A stretch of DNA of 64,000 bases, taken from assembly GCA_001600695.1 (NCBI GenBank), contig BCKQ01000003.1, forward strand, positions 806,001-870,000, written 5' to 3'. The stretch comes from Ascoidea asiatica. Taxonomy: Eukaryota; Ascomycota; Saccharomycetes; Ascoideales; Ascoideaceae. Position numbers and translations under genes: made by a program. This document shows, piece after piece, positions 1 through 9,749 of the stretch; the first letter of the stretch is position 1; every line of letters begins with the position of its first letter. The notes under the pieces were generated by a model. It was not told the DNA's origin, made no database searches, and saw nothing but the letters and a program-made list of their open reading frames with translations.

Positions 1-1036
1 AAAAAGCATTCCTTCCAGCAACTGGAATTGATTTTCTTGGTCTTTCAATTTCTCCAGCGATAATTAAGATAAATTCTGGTCCACCACATGCAAAAGCACA
101 ATAGATGAAAACATTCCAAAACCCCAAAAATCTACCCAAAGAACCTGTTTCAAGATATTCTTTGAATAACCCTCCTTCCTTCCAATGTTGAAATCCATAA
201 GCATCATGCTTTGGATTAGCACCACACATACTTAGAAATGAAAATAAAATCAATCCCACAATTAAAAGGATTTTAAACATACAACTAAAGTATTCGATTT
301 CTCCAAACCAGTTTACTGCAAAAATGTTACAAAACACATACAAACACAAACTTAAAAAAATAAAAGACCATTGTGGAATATTTGCCTGAGGCCAATATTG
401 AACTAAACCACCAATTGCAACTAATTCAACACAAACATACATACAAATTGAATAAGCATATATTATCCCAACCGAAAATCCAAGAGCAGGATCAACAAAT
501 CTTCCAGCAAAATGAAAAAAAGAACCTTTTATTGGCAACCAAGCTGCCATTTCAGTAGCACACTGCATAAGTGGCCACATATCTAAAAAGGCAAAAATTA
601 AAAAAGCTAAGAACAAAGATAGTGAACCATATTTCATTAATGGAACACCAAGGCCAACGAATATTGAAGAACCTATACAAGAACCAATGGTCATTAAACT
701 AACGTGTCTGAGATTTAAACCTCTTTTAACCTCACCATATCTACTTGGATCATATCGTTCATCAAAACCAGGGAAATGAACAGTCTGTTTTAACATGGAT
801 TCATCTCTGAAATATGGATCCTGGCTTTCATTCAGGCCATCTAAATTATATGCTTCTTCAACAGTTCCTGGATTTTTAGGATGGTTATTTAAATCTCTTT
901 GAAAAAGATTTTCATTTTTAGATAAGCTATCCGAGTTACTATATTGATGAAAACGAATATTATCACTTAAAGACTCAGTTTGATTACGCGAAAGATCTAA
1001 TTTATCACTCATTATAACTGATGAAGGGCTGACCAT
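1..1036 (-). CDS. Amino-acid permease of the YAT/APC family, C-terminus beyond the window (partial)
   Basis: This is a second copy of the permease at 3200-5050, cut by the left edge of the window; 345 codons are visible. The reading frame stays open from an ATG at 1036 to position 1. An in-frame ATG lies at 1012, but the upstream one gives an N-terminus (MVSPSSVIM) resembling that of the neighbouring copy (MVALASII), so I prefer 1036. The variable acidic and serine-rich cytosolic N-tail is followed by the shared block HFPGFDERYDP and then membrane helices, including GSCIGSS and EMAAWLPIKGSFFHF in the first helices, the regions that form the substrate site in APC transporters. By eye the DNA is about 85-90% identical to the tandem copy over the membrane core, while the N-tails differ. 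Substrate is unknown; proton-coupled amino-acid uptake at the plasma membrane is the family expectation. Whether the C-terminus is intact cannot be seen. Confidence 0.85.
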   Translation of the reverse strand, partial: MVSPSSVIMSDKLDLSRNQTESLSDNIRFHQYSNSDSLSKNENLFQRDLNNHPKNPGTVEEAYNLDGLNESQDPYFRDESMLKQTVHFPGFDERYDPSRYGEVKRGLNLRHVSLMTIGSCIGSSIFVGLGVPLMKYGSLSLFLAFLIFAFLDMWPLMQCATEMAAWLPIKGSFFHFAGRFVDPALGFSVGIIYAYSICMYVCVELVAIGGLVQYWPQANIPQWSFIFLSLCLYVFCNIFAVNWFGEIEYFSCMFKILLIVGLILFSFLSMCGANPKHDAYGFQHWKEGGLFKEYLETGSLGRFLGFWNVFIYCAFACGGPEFILIIAGEIERPRKSIPVAGRNAF

Positions 1037-2072
1037 TATCGGAGTTATAGTAGTAGAAAAAAAAGTCTAAACAAAAAGCAACAAGTAAAAGTGAAAAGTG
1101 AAATATGAAATTGATAAAAAAAAAAAGCTTTATTATGAAGATGAAGCGTAGTTGATATTATTTTTAATCTAACAGAATTAGAAATTATAAATAATAAAAC
1201 AAAATTATATTAGCTACTTTGAATAATAAAGAAAGAAAATAATCAGATAAAAAAAAAATCAATAACGATTAAGCTTTCAAAAAGTATGCCTAAAGAGAAG
1301 ATATTTATTCAATAAAATCTTAGTTTGCTTGAAATCCTTGACAATGAAATTAAATTTTGCACAAAGTTATCCAATTTTTCTAAATAAATAAATTGAAAGT
1401 TGAGAGAGATTCAGGATGAAAAATTCCAACCTCAGAGTTTTTCAGTATGGTTATATAGTACTTGTGAATACTAGTAATAGAAAGTTACTTAATAATCCAA
1501 AGAAAGCATCTTCATAAATATTTTTTTAGAAAGTTATCTATGGTGTGAAAGCATAAGAAAATCAACATTTAGTTTATTGTTTGATATTCATAATTATTTT
1601 TCAAGTGATATTTTTAAGGAGTGAATAAGGGTTGTTAATCTGAAAATTCCCCCATAACATAAAGAATAAGTAATTCTAAGTATTACTTTGTTTCAAACCT
1701 GATCTTAGAACCCGAATTTGAAATTAAATTTACTAATTTGTATCTAATTACCAAGATTACCAAAGGACCAAGGATTACTGACTGTGCTTTTTCCTGATCA
1801 AATGAGAACAATTATTCATTAGCCAGAACCGATTATTTTCAAATCGAATTATTGTAATGGTTCAAGAAAAAATTTAGAGCGTGTTGAAAATTACAGTTGC
1901 AGGCCAGTATGAAAAGTACGGTTCTGGTAACATACTTACCACTATTTTGTTCCTCGGATCACTGTCCCAAATTTTTATAGTGTTTAGCTGAATAAAACAG
2001 CAAAATGCTGTATTCTTCTGCTTTATAGTTCCACGATCGGCATTTGACAATTTCCCATTTTGGAAACACCCG

Positions 2073-2088
2073 CTTACGTGTGCGTAAG
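2073..2088. promoter_or_regulatory. Inverted repeat CTTACG-TGTG-CGTAAG
   Basis: Perfect 6-bp arms around a 4-bp centre, about 1.04 kb upstream of the permease start at 1036. It stands out against AT-rich surroundings. Possible binding site for a dimeric regulator; function is inferred only from symmetry and position. Confidence 0.3.
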
Positions 2089-2364
2089 TTGATAATTAAC
2101 TTCTTACGGCAAGAAAAATAAAGGACGCATAAAACAATATTTTAGGATCTCTCCATCCCTTAATATTGTAGTATTTCAAGTTGTTGCTGATAAAAGATAT
2201 ATTTTTGAAAGATTGATGTACTATTTAACACTTCAATTTTCAAAAACTTGAATTTTTATTAGGATATGCTAGATATTTCGAAATTGTTTTTATTGAAATT
2301 TTCAGATAAAGTTTTCCTCTTAGGTGTGTGAATATACAATATTTCTGCTTTTAAGAATCCCAAG

Positions 2365-2425
2365 GTGCGACATATATAATGTCTCTATCTCATTTAACCG
2401 GTGGTACGACATTTTAAATGTCTCT
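2365..2425. repeat. Two tandem copies of a palindromic motif GACAT-N5-ATGTC
   Basis: Copy 1 spans 2369-2383 and copy 2 spans 2408-2422, 39 bp apart. Both share the frame GGTRCGACAT...ATGTCTCT. The centres differ (ATATA against TTTTA), yet the inverted arms are kept in both. Lies 1.33-1.39 kb upstream of the left permease and about 0.8 kb downstream of the right one. Likely a paired protein-binding site or the remains of a small duplication. Confidence 0.4.
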
Positions 2426-3199
2426 CTACCACAAACTTTAATCAATGATAAATATTAGCAATACATGATAAAAATTAAATAAGATTCGAAAATTCTGTTC
2501 ACCGGGTTAATTTTTGAGATTTTTAAAGATAATATTAAATCAGGTTGATTGGAAAAAAAATAATAAACTATTATCATTGAGTTTCGAATAAGTTTTCAGC
2601 AGTTTTAGGTGGAAAATCAATTTATAATTTACATACTCATTACTACTCAAACAATATTGAAAAATAATATTTTACTAAATATTTAATTTCAGTCAATTAA
2701 TAGTTGAAATTTGTCAGGTTTTTTTTTCTAATCATTTCAAAACAATGTTTTTTTTTAGTTTAAAATAAAATTATATATTTTTGAATTATTTTCGCATAGA
2801 ATGTTAGAACAAAAATTGAAGAAAAGCTATTGCTAACTGGAATTTTTATAACTCAGAAACCCATATTCCAGAGAAATAAATTCTTCTGGAAACTATTCAT
2901 AGCCTTTTCTTTCAAAAATTTTGATGATACTAAAAAACTATTTTTTATCAAGAATAATAAAATATTTATTTGTGACTTATTTTCAGAAATATAAAAATGA
3001 TTCTCCGAACTTTGAAGGAAAATCTGCTAAGATCCAGCTAAAATAAACTTAAATGATCTATATTATAAAGAAAATTGAAAAATATAAAAAATTAGGGAGA
3101 ATTTAAATAAGGAAAAGTAAGGTAAAAATAAATAAATGCACAAATAAATAAAGGAAATTAGAACTGAAACTATAATTACTTGGATAAAATTAGGTATTT

Positions 3200-5050
3200 T
3201 CATTTATACAAAAGTTTTTCAATAAGATGAAGAGATTTTGTAAACCAGGTACCATCCTTTTCTAAAGCTGAAAAATATGCTTCTTCTATTTCTTCTTCTC
3301 TATCTATTTGGACTTTTCCCGTTATAATATCAGCTTCTCTAACAGTATGTATAGAAGTTTTCTTGAAAATTTTCCAAAAAAAATATAATAAGAGAAATGC
3401 AACTGGTGAGAAATAAGTTATAAATAACGCTTTAACAGAAAATTTTCCAGGAAAAAATATATAGGAACCATTAAAAAAGAGAGTAAGAATGCAAATGAAA
3501 AGACCTGAATAAGAAATATATGGCTGTAAATGGAATGGAGTTTGATAATAGTTGTTTCTGTAACCTTGGACCTTCATACTTCTTCTGAAGCAAATATAAG
3601 AAACGAAAATGGTGCTATGAACACATAAAACACAAGAACTAGTTATTGTGACAAACCAACCATAAACCCTCGCTGATGAATTTGAACAACTTAAAAATGA
3701 CAAACATGAAACTAGTCCAGTTAGTATAACACAAAATATTGGACACCCGTTGAATAAACACATTGAAAAAAATCTAGGAATATAACCAACTAAAGAAATT
3801 GAATATAAACATCTAGTAGTAGAATAAAAGGCAGCATTTCCACAACTCCACACTGAAGTTATAATAATAGCATTGATTAAATCTCCGAGACCCTTAACAC
3901 CTACGTTTTCAATTCCAATAACCCAGGGAGAAGCACCTGCTCCAACATTCCCAGCTTTAACAGCTTTGATGAGGTTTTTATCATTAGAGGCACATATACA
4001 GTTCATGAAAAAGATTCCTCCAATATAAAATAAATAAATTCTGAAAAAAGCATTCCTTCCAGCAACCGGAATTGATTTTCTTGGTCTTTCAATTTCTCCA
4101 GCGATAATTAAAATAAATTCTGGTCCACCACAGGCGAAAGCACACCAAACAAATACATTCCAAAAACCTAGAAATCTTCCTAAGGAACCTGTTTTAAGAT
4201 ATTCTTTAAATAACCCCCCTTCTTTCCAATGTTGAAATCCATAAGCATCATGTTTTGGATTAGCACCACACATACTTAGAAATGAAAATAAAATCAATCC
4301 CACTATTAAAAGAATTTTGAACATGCAACCAAAATATTCAATTTCCCCAAACCAATTGACTGCAAAAATATTACAGATAATAAATAAGCACAAACTTAAA
4401 AAAATAAAAGACCAACGTGGAATATTTGCTTCAGGCCAATATTGAACTAAACTTCCAATTGCAACTAATTCAACACAAACATACATACAAATTGAATAAG
4501 CATATATTATTCCAACAGCAAAACCAAGAGCCGGATCAACAAATCTTCCAGCAAAATGAAAAAAGGAACCTTTTATTGGTAACCAAGCTGCCATTTCAGT
4601 AGCACATTGCATAAGTGGCCAAATATCGAAAAATGCAAAGAAAACGAAAGCTATAAATAATGATAGTGAACCATATTCCATTAATGGAGTGGCTAAACCC
4701 ACAAAAATTGAAGAACCAATACAAGAACCTATAGTCATTAAACTAACATGTCTTACATTTAAACCTCTTCTTATTTCACCATATGTATTTGGATCATATC
4801 GTTCATCAAAACCAGGAAAATGTACAGTTTGACTTATTTCATCTTCGGGGGGAATATCTTGTTGGATTCCATTCGATTGTGACGAATCTCCAATATTATA
4901 TTCTTCTTCATTAGATTCATATATTTTATTACTGGTTTCTTGAGTATAATTCATTGAAGGTAAATGTCCTTTTAAAGATTCTGCTTTGAAAGTGGTATAT
5001 TGAGGTTCTACTTTAGTTTCTTGATCTATAATAGAAGCTAAGGCAACCAT
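3200..5050 (-). CDS. Amino-acid permease of the YAT/APC family (tandem copy)
   Basis: Predicted plasma-membrane amino-acid:proton symporter of 616 residues, a usual length for the fungal YAT family, with about 12 hydrophobic helices. A cytosolic N-tail of about 90 residues leads into the RHVSLMTIGSCIGSSIFVG segment, which corresponds to the first helix with the glycine-rich unwound turn that holds the substrate carboxylate. The later block GGPEFILIIAGEIERPRKSIP is the conserved segment around helix 6 and the following loop. The C-tail is acidic (DREEEIEEA). ATG at 5050 starts the frame. It is followed downstream by a near-identical copy (1-1036) on the same strand, which points to a recent tandem duplication, and a more distant paralogue lies at 9750-11531. 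Substrate cannot be assigned; the family also includes general, proline, acidic and basic amino-acid permeases. I am sure of the family, not of the subfamily. Confidence 0.9.
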   Translation of the reverse strand: MVALASIIDQETKVEPQYTTFKAESLKGHLPSMNYTQETSNKIYESNEEEYNIGDSSQSNGIQQDIPPEDEISQTVHFPGFDERYDPNTYGEIRRGLNVRHVSLMTIGSCIGSSIFVGLATPLMEYGSLSLFIAFVFFAFFDIWPLMQCATEMAAWLPIKGSFFHFAGRFVDPALGFAVGIIYAYSICMYVCVELVAIGSLVQYWPEANIPRWSFIFLSLCLFIICNIFAVNWFGEIEYFGCMFKILLIVGLILFSFLSMCGANPKHDAYGFQHWKEGGLFKEYLKTGSLGRFLGFWNVFVWCAFACGGPEFILIIAGEIERPRKSIPVAGRNAFFRIYLFYIGGIFFMNCICASNDKNLIKAVKAGNVGAGASPWVIGIENVGVKGLGDLINAIIITSVWSCGNAAFYSTTRCLYSISLVGYIPRFFSMCLFNGCPIFCVILTGLVSCLSFLSCSNSSARVYGWFVTITSSCVLCVHSTIFVSYICFRRSMKVQGYRNNYYQTPFHLQPYISYSGLFICILTLFFNGSYIFFPGKFSVKALFITYFSPVAFLLLYFFWKIFKKTSIHTVREADIITGKVQIDREEEIEEAYFSALEKDGTWFTKSLHLIEKLLYK

Positions 5051-5431
5051 ACTCTTGAAAGGTGAGAATTTGATATGAATATTATATAATTATATAATAT
5101 TTTCAAAAACTTATGATGAAAAGGAAATTAATGTCTTGAATAAATTACTAGTTTTGTTACTTAGAAAATAAAAAGTACTGCTAATTTTTGAAGTAAATAA
5201 TGATATAAGGAAAGATGAAAATTATCAGTGAATCAAAAATAATTAAAGGATAATCAAAACTAAAAAACAACTCTTTTAAAACTGAAGGAATTTGAGAAAA
5301 GTAAAGAGAAATTTAAAAGGATGAAAAAAGTTTAATGATATTGAAACATATATAAAGAGGATGACCATATTAATGAAACAATATTAAAGGGCATTATTGT
5401 GGCACAAAACATATAGTTGAAATATTTTTTT

Positions 5432-5446
5432 AGACAAAGTTTGTCT
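5432..5446. promoter_or_regulatory. 15-bp palindrome AGACAAAGTTTGTCT
   Basis: Perfect dyad with a single central base, 382-396 bp upstream of the permease start at 5050. The position fits an operator-like site for this gene. No known yeast factor is assigned. Confidence 0.3.
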
Positions 5447-6002
5447 GTCCCTTTTATTTCATGTCGTAGATAATAAAAGGTTCTCAATAATTGAAACTCA
5501 TTGGTTTTGAAAACAATTAGTTAAAATAGTGGACAATGAATGAGCTTACAGCACCAATAATCATCTAGAGTAATACTCATAGTCAAAGAAAAACATTCAT
5601 ATCATTGTTATCTCTTTAAGATGGGAGAAAATAACCCTTCAAAGATAACCAGGTTAGCCTTTGTCCTAATCCTAAAACCTTTTTTTGAAATCAGTAGTTA
5701 TTATTGTAATATAAATTTGAATTATGTTCCAGCTTAGGAAAACTTTGAGACACTCATTATTAATTGACCACTAATAAAAAGATTTTTTAATGATAATTGA
5801 TGGTGACTCTGATGTTCATTCTTCGGAAATTACCAGCAAGCCTGATATCTCTTGATTCATTTCTTTTTATTCTTTAATGTAGTAATGATAATTAACCAAA
5901 AACACAATAAAACAAAATTTTTAGCGTTGAATAGTTCAGTTAGCTAAAAAATGTTGGTGAATATTCACTAAATAATATTAAAAAATGAACCAATGTCCCA
6001 TG

Positions 6003-7147
6003 CATAAGATGTCCCAATAAAATATTCCTAAGGTTCCAAATTGCGAGACTGAACCCGTAAATGAGTACGTGTGCTATTTATTAATAATACGAGAATGATG
6101 AGTGTTGGTTCCAAAGATAATATTTAGGCACATGATAGTTTGCTTATATAATCCACCCATACTGATGGTCTGTTGTAAACAGAAAGCTTCAGCCATGCTG
6201 TCCGACAGACTGCTCTTTTTTAGTTCTATTTTCGGCATCTTCGTATAATATCTGAGGACACTTCTACTTAAATGCTTTTGGCTGCACTGAGTCTCACAGA
6301 TTTTAACAGCTTAAAAATATACCGATATGTACAGAGAACTATTTATTCACAGTATTGTGGATCAGTTCTAAACTTACGGATACATTAGCTAATTAATGTA
6401 ACTTTGAGAACGGACCACTCTGGGACATTCCTATCCAGGTAAGAGAGATTTATTTTTACTTATGTTACATGAATATCATCATTACTTTTATTAAAAAGTG
6501 TAACTTAATGAAGCTCACTTTTACAAAATACACTTTTAAAAAAACCAAGAAATTTACTTTGAATTCTTTCTAAGCATATTACATCCAAATATTGTTATGC
6601 TTCGAAAAAATTGTAGACAAATATTATTTGCTCGTCTGAATGAATTGTTATGATTTAGATTTTTCAGGAAAAAAAAGTACTTCCTGTTTTTTTTAGGTAT
6701 TTTTCTTCATATTGCACAGCGCTTTATAATAATGTCATGAGTCTAAAAGTGTGGTTGAAGACTAAATTTCAAAAATATTTCTGAAAGAAAAAGCAAAAAA
6801 AATTTATAATATTTCTATGAAACTTAACATATTGGCTTAAAGTAATATTACTATACTGCAGAAAAACATAGTTTTGAAAAAGAATTTGTCTTACTTAGTT
6901 TCGGAATTCAATTGTTTTTATCTTACTGTGAAGTTCAATATTGATGAGTAAAACATGATAAACATTAATGGGTCAGAAATAAATGTACTTTAACTAATAT
7001 GGGTTCAATATCACCATATTTTTTTCTCATAAGGCTTAGTGTAGGTCAAATGAAAATAATATTTTTCTCATCGAAGTAATGGTATTATCAAAACTACACA
7101 CAATTTAATGGTATTCGAAAAAACCAATAAATTTTGGGACACTTATG
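6003..7147. mobile_element. Possible decayed element with inverted ends (CATAAG[A]TGTCCCAA)
   Basis: CATAAGATGTCCCAA at 6003-6017 is matched on the opposite strand by CATAAGTGTCCCAA at 7147-7134, one inserted base apart. Further TGTCCC words occur at 5994 in the left orientation and GGGACA words at about 6421 and 7331 in the right orientation. The span of about 1.15-1.35 kb would fit a Tc1/mariner-sized relic, but no transposase frame survives and no TA target duplication is visible at the ends. Weak call. Confidence 0.2.
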
Positions 7148-8586
7148 TTTTGTTGTAAATAAGCAAGGCTGAAGAAGTCAATTTGAAATATTTGCCTCGG
7201 ATTTTTTCAACTAGTTCTAAGACAATTTTTTAATCAAGTTATAAATAAATGTTACGCAAAAACAATTAATAATTCAAATACGTATTTTAGTGTACTGGTA
7301 CTGAAGTACAACACTGGACCACAAAAGAATTGGGACACTATAAATTTTGGGTAAAATACTCTCTTAACCGAAGCTATATGTTCCAGATTATGCAGACTCA
7401 TGCTAAAACCTTTTTGTGTTTTGACGTATATATCACGGTGAATAAATAGTTTTAACGTAACGTTACAGTTTTCATGTAAACCCAAGGTTAAATTCGAATT
7501 AGCATTTTTAGATCTAGAAAAATAATTATCTTCAGCTATTAATGTATGATTAAAATTCATTTTCACTAATTCTAGCTTCAAATTTTTAGAAAATTATAAT
7601 TAAAACAATTAAATGTCGAAATCAAATTAAAATAATAAGATGATGTAGTAATAACTAAATGTAAGTAAGTAATCTCTATTTCAAAAATTTATAACCAGTA
7701 AAAATTTACTGAGTAAAATTGAAACTAAAAAGGTATAGTTTCGATTTACTCACAAACTAAAGATGATCAAAGTTTCTGTTAAATTAAAACTTATCAAAGA
7801 AATTTATTTTAAACTAAGAACCCGAGATAAAAAAAAGTTTTGTTATGACATTTATTTTGTCCTCATTTTATAACTCCAAAAAAATTACCAATTGTTTTAT
7901 CTGCTTTAAAAACGTTAAAGTGAATTTTGTTTGAATAAATTGTATGTTGGCTAGTTATATTCAAGTCCTTACAATTTTATTGTTAAGAAATATAGTATAT
8001 TTTTAGTTGTGTATCACATTTGTTAATATTTTCCAATTAAAAAATAAAACGTATGTTGGTGAAATTAGTTATTCCAAAAGCTTCAATCAATAATTATTAG
8101 AAATTCAAAATTAAAACCATTAATTATTCTGAAATATTTTTTTTTTCGATGATTAAACTTGATTTAAGTTGAGTAAACATAGTAATGTTATTATTTTAGA
8201 TTGACAAACTAGTTTAACAGTTCTTGGAAGAAATCATTGAAGGCTTACTTTTCAAAAACAGTCCACTTTAAAGACTTTAGATTATTTTTCACAAAACTTA
8301 TGAACAACAGCAAATTTTTAGTGTTTTGAATCGCAATAGATTTTTTTTCTTCATTTTCATCTTCTGATAATCTTGCTAATGGTATAAATCTGATAATTTT
8401 CAAAATTATGTTAAGTTTTTTAAAAGTTCCAATTGCTAATTTTTCAGAAAACAATAATTATTTTTGAGATTAATCAAACTACTACCATTAGTGGTGAATC
8501 TATTCTACATTATCCTTATTTTGAAATATTTTGGATATCTTGAATTCAGTAATAAAGAATAAATTTGAATTTCTTAGCTACTGTAC

Positions 8587-8950
8587 CTATACAAAAGCAG
8601 CATGCGCCACGCAGCTCCAATTTCTATTTCCCGCTGTAGAGTATTGCATTAGCTTTACTGGATAAGCAGCTGCCTTGTTTCATATCCGGATTCTAGGCCA
8701 AACAGGAAGCATAGTAGCATTTTTCTTGACTCATTTTGTTATTAGGACGTGGTGAATAAAGCTACTGCACCATTCTGTCCAAAACTGCTACTCGGCCACA
8801 CCAGCAACAGAGTGCGGCCGAAAATGCGGTCAAAACTGCAAAACCAAAAGCATCAGTAACAGCTGAGGCAAAGACGCTGGCCGCATCCGCCACATCAACT
8901 CTCACCAACCAAGAAAACCTCAGCAACTACACTCACCGCATAAAGTTGCA
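8587..8950. promoter_or_regulatory. GC-richer block with CGG/CCG triplets upstream of the third permease
   Basis: In AT-rich surroundings this block has clearly higher GC. It contains the inverted pair CGGCC (8793-8797) and GGCCG (8816-8820), a further CGG at 8827-8829, and CCG at 8881-8883 and 8887-8889. Such triplets are the half-sites of Zn(II)2Cys6 regulators, which control many fungal permease genes. It ends about 0.8 kb before the permease ATG at 9750. A regulatory role is inferred. Confidence 0.35.
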
Positions 8951-9749
8951 AATCTCTAACTTTTCACATTACGAATACAAGCTCAAGCCTATTTATTATT
9001 TGCTAACATTTTTTTTTCTTGCTCTTGGTGAGTTACAGTACTTAGTAAAAAGTATACCACTGAAAATTTTTGATATTTGTTCCAAGATTCAATATTCAAT
9101 ACTCAATATTCATTATTCAGAATTAAATATTCATTTCTAAATCATAACTAAATCAAGAAGCTAGATATTTAATTCAAAGAAACAAAAAAAATTATGGTCT
9201 TTTAATTTCAACCAGCTTAAGTTTCTTAATAGTCTATTTTTTAAATTCGATTTTGTCTCAGTGTTAACTGATTGCATATGTATCAAAACACTAAATAAGT
9301 ATTCTCCAGGTCTTACATTAGGATTACATTGTTTTTGAATTATTAACTACTTTTCAAAACTTTCCATTATCATTCAATTATTACATTTTACTTCAATTAA
9401 TACTAATACAATTTGCTCCACTTGTACAAGTATTGTTTATTTTAATTTTTTTTTCTAGTTTTTAAAGTATATTTCTAATCCCTTGCTATCAATGATCATT
9501 TTGCTTTTATTTTCAACATAATAAAAGGACCCATAAATCCCTAATATTTACTTTCATTTATTTTTTTTCAAATTTCAAAAATATTTTTTTTTTCAAACAA
9601 TAGCAACATAACTATCCATTAATTTATATACATTTCATACGCTCAACTTCATCCTTTACATATTTTTGTTTATTAATTGATTGTTATTATTATATTTTTA
9701 TAACTTCAAAAGATATTAAATCATTTGAAAAACAAAATTTGTTCTCATA

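Larger units (their letters stand above)
1037..3199. other. Intergenic region between tandem permease copies
   Basis: No reading frame of note in 2.2 kb. It is AT-rich and must hold the promoter of the left permease and the 3' end of the right one. It contains a short inverted repeat at 2073-2088 and a duplicated 25-bp palindromic motif at 2365-2425, listed separately. Nothing else recognised. Confidence 0.6.
5051..9749. other. 4.7 kb gene-poor region between divergent permease genes
   Basis: No convincing gene. Frames up to 109 codons (7252-7581 minus, 8245-8454 minus, 8946-9140 plus) show no recognisable domain. The stretch holds a 15-bp palindrome at 5432-5446, a possible decayed inverted-repeat element at about 6003-7147, and a GC-richer block at about 8590-8950 upstream of the third permease. 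The size is unusual for a yeast and suggests decayed sequence or large regulatory regions for both flanking permeases. Confidence 0.6.

Noticed and set aside
6204-6217. 14-bp word GACAGACTGCTCTT also present at 43324-43337
   Set aside because: A shared 14-mer is expected by chance in 64 kb, and similarity does not extend convincingly.
7252-7581. 109-codon minus-strand frame in the gene desert
   Set aside because: No recognisable domain. A faint resemblance of its end to a Tc1-type transposase segment was too weak to use.
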